A stretch of 47,594 nucleotides of DNA from JANNGC01 sp043758205 (GTDB taxonomy: Bacteria > Verrucomicrobiota > Verrucomicrobiia > Limisphaerales > SIBH01), in the NCBI GenBank assembly GCA_043758205.1, contig JAYVNY010000024.1:1-47594 (forward strand), written 5' to 3'. Both the position numbers and the translations under genes were made by a program. The notes beneath the pieces are model-generated. The model did not search any database and had not been told where the DNA came from. It saw nothing but the letters and a program-made list of their open reading frames with translations. Below are positions 42,961-47,594 of this stretch, piece by piece (within the stretch, counting starts at the first letter, position 1; every line of letters starts with the position of its first letter).

Positions 42961-45867
42961 ATGAGAAAGACATTGGAAGCGAAATGGTGGCTGGTGTTGG
43001 CGTTGGCCGCGCTGGTGGTGCCGTCGGCGCAGGCGGCGTGTTCTTATTCCGTCGCGCCGGGCGGGAGCAATCACGGGAGCAGCGCGCGGACGAACAGTTT
43101 CAGCGTGCTGGCGGGTACGGGCTGTGCGTGGAGCGTGGTGAACACCAGTTTGTGGATCACGGTGCAGTCCGGCGCGAGTGGCTCGGCCACGGGCACGGTG
43201 ACGTATGTGATTTCGGCGAATCTCGACTCGGTCGCGCGCGCGGGATCGTTGGTGGTGAGCGGCGCGGTGTTCAGTGTGACGCAGGACGGCGTGCCGTGTA
43301 ATTACGCGGTGTCGCCGGTGAGCCGCAATCACGGCGCGGCGGGCGCAGGCCCGGGCAATCCGCCAAATCCCATTCAAGTTTCCGCAGCGACGAATTGCGC
43401 GTGGACGGCCACGACGACGAACAGTTGGCTCACCTTCCCCGGTGCGTCGAGCGGGGTCAGCACCGGCTCGGTGCCCTACTATGTGGCGGCGAATACCACG
43501 CCGTTGTCGCGCACGGGCGTAGTGAACATCGCCACGCGCACCACGACGATCAGCCAGAATCCGGCGAGTTGCATTTACGAGATTTCGCCCACGAACCGTC
43601 TGCACGGCTTTGGGGGTTCGACGGGTTTGGTGAGTGTGGCGACGTTGGGGGATCCGGTTTGTAGCTGGTTTGTCAACAACACGAATCCGTGGATCATCAT
43701 TACGGTGAACGGCATGGGGACGAACGCGGGTAGTTTCGGCTACTCGGTGGGGCCGAACCCGAATAATAGCGCGCGGACGGGGACGTTTTATGTTTGGGAT
43801 CAGGCGTTCACGGTGTTTCAAAACGCGACGCCGTGCTCGAACGCGGTCATCGCGCCGACGTCCGCCGCGCCGGACGCGGATGCGCAGACGAACTCGGTGA
43901 GCGTGACGCCGGTGGGCGGTTGTCCTGACTGGTTGGTGGTGAATACGAACGCGTGGATTGCCGTGTCGCCTTTGAGCGGCGCGGGCAACGGCGTGGTGAC
44001 CTGGAGCGTCGCGTTAAATTCCAGTACCACCGGGCGCACCGGCGTCGTGCGCATCGCGGAGCAAAATTTCACCGTCCGCCAAGGCGGCGCGGTCTGTGAT
44101 CCCAAGCTCTCCACCACCAATCGTCAGCACGGCTACGGGGCCACGACGGCCTCCGTGCAGCTCACGGTCTTGAGCACTTGCCCGTGGACGGTGGTGAACA
44201 CGAATCCGTGGATCAGCATTTTGACGGCGACGAGCGGCACGGGCAGTTACTCGAACGCCTATGCGCTGTTGCAAAACACGAATCTCACGGAACGCACGGG
44301 GAATGTGGTCATCGCGGGCCAGGTGTTGACGATCCGGCAGGCCAGCGTGGGTTGCGCGATCAGCCTTTCGCCGACCAACCGGCCGCACGGTTACGGCGCG
44401 TCGTCGCCGACGAACCTCATCAGCGTGAACACTGGAGCCGGTTGCGCGTGGAGCCTCGTCAACACGAACACTTGGCTCACCTTCACCGGGGTCACGAATG
44501 GCACGGGCAGCAACTCATTGAACTACATTTTCGGTGCGAATCCTTCCAGCACGCAGCGCGTCGCGGTCATTACGGTCAACGAGGCGTTTGCCGTCATCAC
44601 GCAGAGCGGTGCTCCTTGCAACCCTGACCTCGTGCCAAATTCCGACACGCACACGGCCGCGGCGGAAGTCGGCAACGTCGCACTCTCGCTCCCGCTGGGC
44701 TGCGCGTGGAGTGTCGTGAATACCAATCCGTGGGTGGTCTCGGTCAGCCCGTTGAGCGGCAACGGCGGCACGAACATCACGTACACGCTGGCCACGAATC
44801 TTTCGCCCAACACGCGCACCGGCACGGTGATGATCGCTGGTCTGCCCTACACCATTACGCAGGACGGCGTGGTCTGCTCCTATCGTCTCTCGCCCACGAA
44901 CCGCTTCCACGGTTTTGGCAGCACGTCGAATTTCGTGACTATGATCGTGAGCAACCCGTGCCCGTGGTCGGTGGCCACGACCAACAGTTGGATCACCCTC
45001 GTCACGGCCACGAACGGGGCGGGGACCAAGGACGTCGGGTATCTCATCGCCGCGAATCCAACCACGCAGGAACGCATCGGCAGGATCTTCGGGCAGGGTT
45101 CCACCTGCGTCATCACGCAGCGCGGCGTGACTTGCAGTTACTCGCTGTCCCCCTCCGGCCGCACGCATGTTTCTTCCCCGACCAATGCGTCATTCAATGT
45201 ATTTGCCTCGTCAATCTGCGCGTGGACGGTCTCCAACACGAACAGTTGGGTTACGATCACCTCAGCCACCAATGGCACGGGCGATGGCTCGGTCTCCTAC
45301 TCCATCACCACCAATGCCGGGGCCGTGGCGCGCTCGGGCAACATCCTGGTCGCGGACCAGCTTTATGCCCTCACACAGTCGCCGTTCACCTGCACTTACA
45401 AGCTCTCGCCCACCAACCGCACCCACGGCTTCGGCGCGAACACCAACACCTTCGACATCACCGCCGGGGCCGGCTGCACCTGGACCGTGGCCACGACCAA
45501 CAATTGGATCACCTTCCTCTCCCCGACCTCCGGCTCGGGCAACTTCACCAACTTCACTTACAGCTTTAGCGCCAATTTCGGTCCCGGCACCCGCGTGGGA
45601 CAAATCACGCTGTTGAACGAGGTGCTCATCCTGAACCAGACCGCACCGACGAACGGTTTCGAATTCGAGCTGGTCTCGGTGAGTCCGGCCGGCGATTTGA
45701 ACGTCCGCCTCGGCGGCGGCCCGGCGGGCATCTGGGAATTGCAAACATCCTCGAACCTCGTGAACTGGGTAAAGGTCGCCAACCTCACCAACACCACGGG
45801 TCGCGTCGAGTATCATGCGCCGCCGCCGCTCTCGGTGAAGAAATTCCTCCGCGCCGTGCTGCCGTAA
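42961..45867 (+). CDS. Secreted protein of ten BACON-like repeats
   Basis: 968 residues. Signal peptide (WWLVLALAALVVPSAQA), then ten tandem units of about 87 residues (from C27 to about residue 895), then the shared C-terminal domain (GIWELQTSSNLVNWVKVANL ... KKFLRAVLP). Each unit starts with Cys (SPTNRxHGFG follows in most), has a second Cys in a C(A/P)W context, the signature TNxWIT, and ends in a strand like GQxFTITQ. BACON domains are all-beta modules associated with carbohydrate or mucin binding. The two Cys per unit are regular enough to suggest a disulfide. I chose the ATG at 42961, immediately before a basic residue pair and the hydrophobic core; an in-frame start at 42778 overlaps the previous gene. 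It lies 44 bases after the CotH gene, probably in one transcript. No enzyme domain is seen. Confidence 0.88.
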   Translation: MRKTLEAKWWLVLALAALVVPSAQAACSYSVAPGGSNHGSSARTNSFSVLAGTGCAWSVVNTSLWITVQSGASGSATGTVTYVISANLDSVARAGSLVVSGAVFSVTQDGVPCNYAVSPVSRNHGAAGAGPGNPPNPIQVSAATNCAWTATTTNSWLTFPGASSGVSTGSVPYYVAANTTPLSRTGVVNIATRTTTISQNPASCIYEISPTNRLHGFGGSTGLVSVATLGDPVCSWFVNNTNPWIIITVNGMGTNAGSFGYSVGPNPNNSARTGTFYVWDQAFTVFQNATPCSNAVIAPTSAAPDADAQTNSVSVTPVGGCPDWLVVNTNAWIAVSPLSGAGNGVVTWSVALNSSTTGRTGVVRIAEQNFTVRQGGAVCDPKLSTTNRQHGYGATTASVQLTVLSTCPWTVVNTNPWISILTATSGTGSYSNAYALLQNTNLTERTGNVVIAGQVLTIRQASVGCAISLSPTNRPHGYGASSPTNLISVNTGAGCAWSLVNTNTWLTFTGVTNGTGSNSLNYIFGANPSSTQRVAVITVNEAFAVITQSGAPCNPDLVPNSDTHTAAAEVGNVALSLPLGCAWSVVNTNPWVVSVSPLSGNGGTNITYTLATNLSPNTRTGTVMIAGLPYTITQDGVVCSYRLSPTNRFHGFGSTSNFVTMIVSNPCPWSVATTNSWITLVTATNGAGTKDVGYLIAANPTTQERIGRIFGQGSTCVITQRGVTCSYSLSPSGRTHVSSPTNASFNVFASSICAWTVSNTNSWVTITSATNGTGDGSVSYSITTNAGAVARSGNILVADQLYALTQSPFTCTYKLSPTNRTHGFGANTNTFDITAGAGCTWTVATTNNWITFLSPTSGSGNFTNFTYSFSANFGPGTRVGQITLLNEVLILNQTAPTNGFEFELVSVSPAGDLNVRLGGGPAGIWELQTSSNLVNWVKVANLTNTTGRVEYHAPPPLSVKKFLRAVLP
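43039..45645 (+). repeat. Ten tandem BACON-like units
   Basis: Units begin at each CxY/CxxxL motif following a FTVxQxGxx linker. Unit 2 carries a Gly/Pro-rich insertion (GAGPGNPPNP) and unit 4 lacks the HG motif. Divergence between units is clear at the protein level, so the array is not a recent expansion. Confidence 0.8.
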
Positions 45868-45960
45868 CCGCCACGACCGCACGAGGATGAATCAAGTTTT
45901 GCCAAGGACGCACGATGAATAGCGGAAACGCGCGACGCAAAATTCGAGAACCAATTTGAA

Positions 45961-47594
45961 ATGAGAAAGTGTTTGAACACGCTGTTGCAGGCGGGGGTGC
46001 TGTCTTTGGCCCTCGCCTTCGCCGTTGAGACCGCGGGTGCGGATCGCGTGCTGCGCGCGCACGACTTCACCGTGGGCCGCGGCCAGACGAACACTTTGCG
46101 CATCTCGCTGGAAAGCCTCGGTGATGTGAACGCGCTCGGCTTCACCGTTTGTTTTGATACGAACCTGTTCGCCCTCGTGCCGCCGGTGCGACGCGGCGCG
46201 GCCATCAGCAATCTGTATCCCTCCGCCACCTTCACGCCCAACACTGCCGCGCTGGAGACCAACGGCTGGATCGGAATCGTCATCGGTCTCGACATCGGCA
46301 CGGGCGAAACCTGGCCGACGGGGACCAATCAACTCGTCGAAATGGTCTTCCGCGCGCTGCCCGGCACCGGCTCCAGCAACGCGGTCATCGAGATTTGCGA
46401 CAAAGTCACGGCGCCCGAAATGTCCAACGCCGACGCGCAACCCCTCGTCGCGAGCTACAACAATGCAAACGTGCTCGTCACCGGCGACTGTACGTACGCA
46501 CTGAACACAAATTCGGCCAGTGTCGCTTTCAGCGGCGGCTCGCGCACGGCGAATGTCCTCACCGACTTCATCTGCGCGTGGACGGCGGCGAATACGAACT
46601 CGTGGATTGAATTCACCTCCGCGACCAATGGCACCGGCGCGGGCAGCGTCACCTTCACGGTCGCGTTAAATCCCGCGCTCACTCCGCGCACCGGCACGCT
46701 GGCCATCGCCGGGCAAACTTACACAGTGAACCAGGCGGCGTTCGTCTGCGATTACGCGATCACGCCCACGACACGCACGCACGGTCCTGGCGCGGAAACG
46801 AACAGCGTCAGCCTCAGCACCAGCAACCAATGTCCGTGGACCATCGGAAATACGAACTCGTGGATCACGATCCTCTCCGCGACCAACGGCACTGGCAGCG
46901 CGACGGTGGACTACCGTCTCGCCGCGAATCCGAACATCGTTCCGCGCACCGGCACCGTGGTCATCGCGGGCCAGACGCTCACGCTCGTGCAAGACCCGCT
47001 GGTCTGCACTTACGCGCTCGCGCCGGTGAGCCGCAGCCACGCGCCCACTGCCGTCACCAATATCTTCTCCGTCACCGCGCCCGCGCCCTGCGCGTGGACG
47101 GCAGCGACGACGAACAACTGGATCGTGCTCCTTTCAGGCCCGAGCGGTTTGGGAAATGGTTCCGTGAGCTACCGCCTGCTCGCCAATGCCAGCAGCGTGT
47201 CGCGCGCGGGCAGCATCGAACTGAGCGGTGAGACCTTCGGTGTGACGCAGGACGGAGCGCCCTGCGATCCCGTGCTCACGCCGTCCAGCCTCAGCCACGG
47301 TTTCAACACCACCACCGGACTCGTCAGCGTGGCGCTTCCGACCGGCTGCTCGTGGAACGCCACGACGACAAATTCCTGGATTACGATTGATTCCGGCAAC
47401 AGCGGCTTTGGCAACGGCACGGTCGGCTACACGGTCGCATCGAACGCGCAGTTCACCGCGCGTCTCGGCGTCATCACCATCGCGGGCGCGGCCTTCACGG
47501 TTTCGCAAGCGGGTCCGCCCTGCCCCACCACACTTGATCCCGTCAGCGCCACGCTCGGCCACAACGCTGCCACCGGCACCGTCAGCGTCGCCGT
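45961..47594 (+). CDS. Secreted cohesin-like plus BACON-like repeat protein, 3' end outside the window
   Basis: 544 codons are open to the window end. Signal peptide (LLQAGVLSLALAFAVETAGA), then a cohesin-like domain (about 28-175; TVGRGQTNTLRISL, VNALGFTVCFDTNLFALV), then four complete BACON-like units from C177 and a partial fifth (CPTTLDPVSATLG). The cohesin-like part resembles the one in the giant lyase (QTNAIYVILDAHGGENALAF) and in the CotH protein. The start codon follows a 93-base gap after the ten-unit BACON gene, and the two share the leading residues MRK, so they may be partial duplicates. Function is likely binding or scaffolding outside the cell; no catalytic motif is seen. The frame is not interrupted anywhere in the visible part. 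Confidence 0.85.
   Translation, partial: MRKCLNTLLQAGVLSLALAFAVETAGADRVLRAHDFTVGRGQTNTLRISLESLGDVNALGFTVCFDTNLFALVPPVRRGAAISNLYPSATFTPNTAALETNGWIGIVIGLDIGTGETWPTGTNQLVEMVFRALPGTGSSNAVIEICDKVTAPEMSNADAQPLVASYNNANVLVTGDCTYALNTNSASVAFSGGSRTANVLTDFICAWTAANTNSWIEFTSATNGTGAGSVTFTVALNPALTPRTGTLAIAGQTYTVNQAAFVCDYAITPTTRTHGPGAETNSVSLSTSNQCPWTIGNTNSWITILSATNGTGSATVDYRLAANPNIVPRTGTVVIAGQTLTLVQDPLVCTYALAPVSRSHAPTAVTNIFSVTAPAPCAWTAATTNNWIVLLSGPSGLGNGSVSYRLLANASSVSRAGSIELSGETFGVTQDGAPCDPVLTPSSLSHGFNTTTGLVSVALPTGCSWNATTTNSWITIDSGNSGFGNGTVGYTVASNAQFTARLGVITIAGAAFTVSQAGPPCPTTLDPVSATLGHNAATGTVSVA

Overview
This is a GC-rich window of about 47.6 kb with almost no mobile DNA. I see no tRNA, rRNA, CRISPR array or insertion sequence. 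The best guess for the source is a Verrucomicrobiota bacterium of the Pedosphaera/Limisphaerales type. That rests on very long secreted proteins built from Ig-like, PA14, lamin-tail, CotH, BACON-like, dockerin-like and cohesin-like modules, on a recurrent C-terminal domain ending in an RFYR-like motif, and on short tandem repeats at gene starts. This assignment is inference from gene style; no marker gene is present.

Layout. A leftward gene at 103-1323 encodes a periplasmic adaptor (HlyD/MacA type). After an AT-richer gap, all remaining genes point right. A NarL-type response regulator (2153-2827) precedes a probable operon at 3183-32609: Alg8-like glycosyltransferase, Alg44-like HlyD protein without a PilZ domain, AlgD-like GDP-mannose dehydrogenase, AlgG-like C5-epimerase with a DPHD motif, a 5315-residue protein starting with a PL6 lyase domain, a TolC-type outer membrane channel, a PL8 lyase with PA14 domains, and a second NarL-type regulator whose phospho-acceptor Asp is replaced by Asn. 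An intrinsic terminator follows.

The right third holds three more secreted proteins: a 3297-residue CotH/lamin-tail protein with a dockerin-like and a cohesin-like region, a 968-residue protein made of ten BACON-like repeats, and a cohesin-like plus BACON-like protein cut by the window end.

How the parts may work together (inference): GDP-mannose is oxidised to GDP-mannuronate (AlgD), polymerised and moved across the inner membrane (Alg8-like), carried through the envelope by the HlyD adaptor and TolC channel, epimerised (AlgG-like) and trimmed by lyases. The usual alginate parts AlgK, AlgE, AlgX, AlgL, the acetylation genes and the PilZ c-di-GMP sensor are missing. The candidate new system is therefore an alginate-like polyuronate pathway with a TolC exit route, paired with a giant lyase-adhesin and flanked by two paralogous regulators, one of them apparently phosphorylation-blind.
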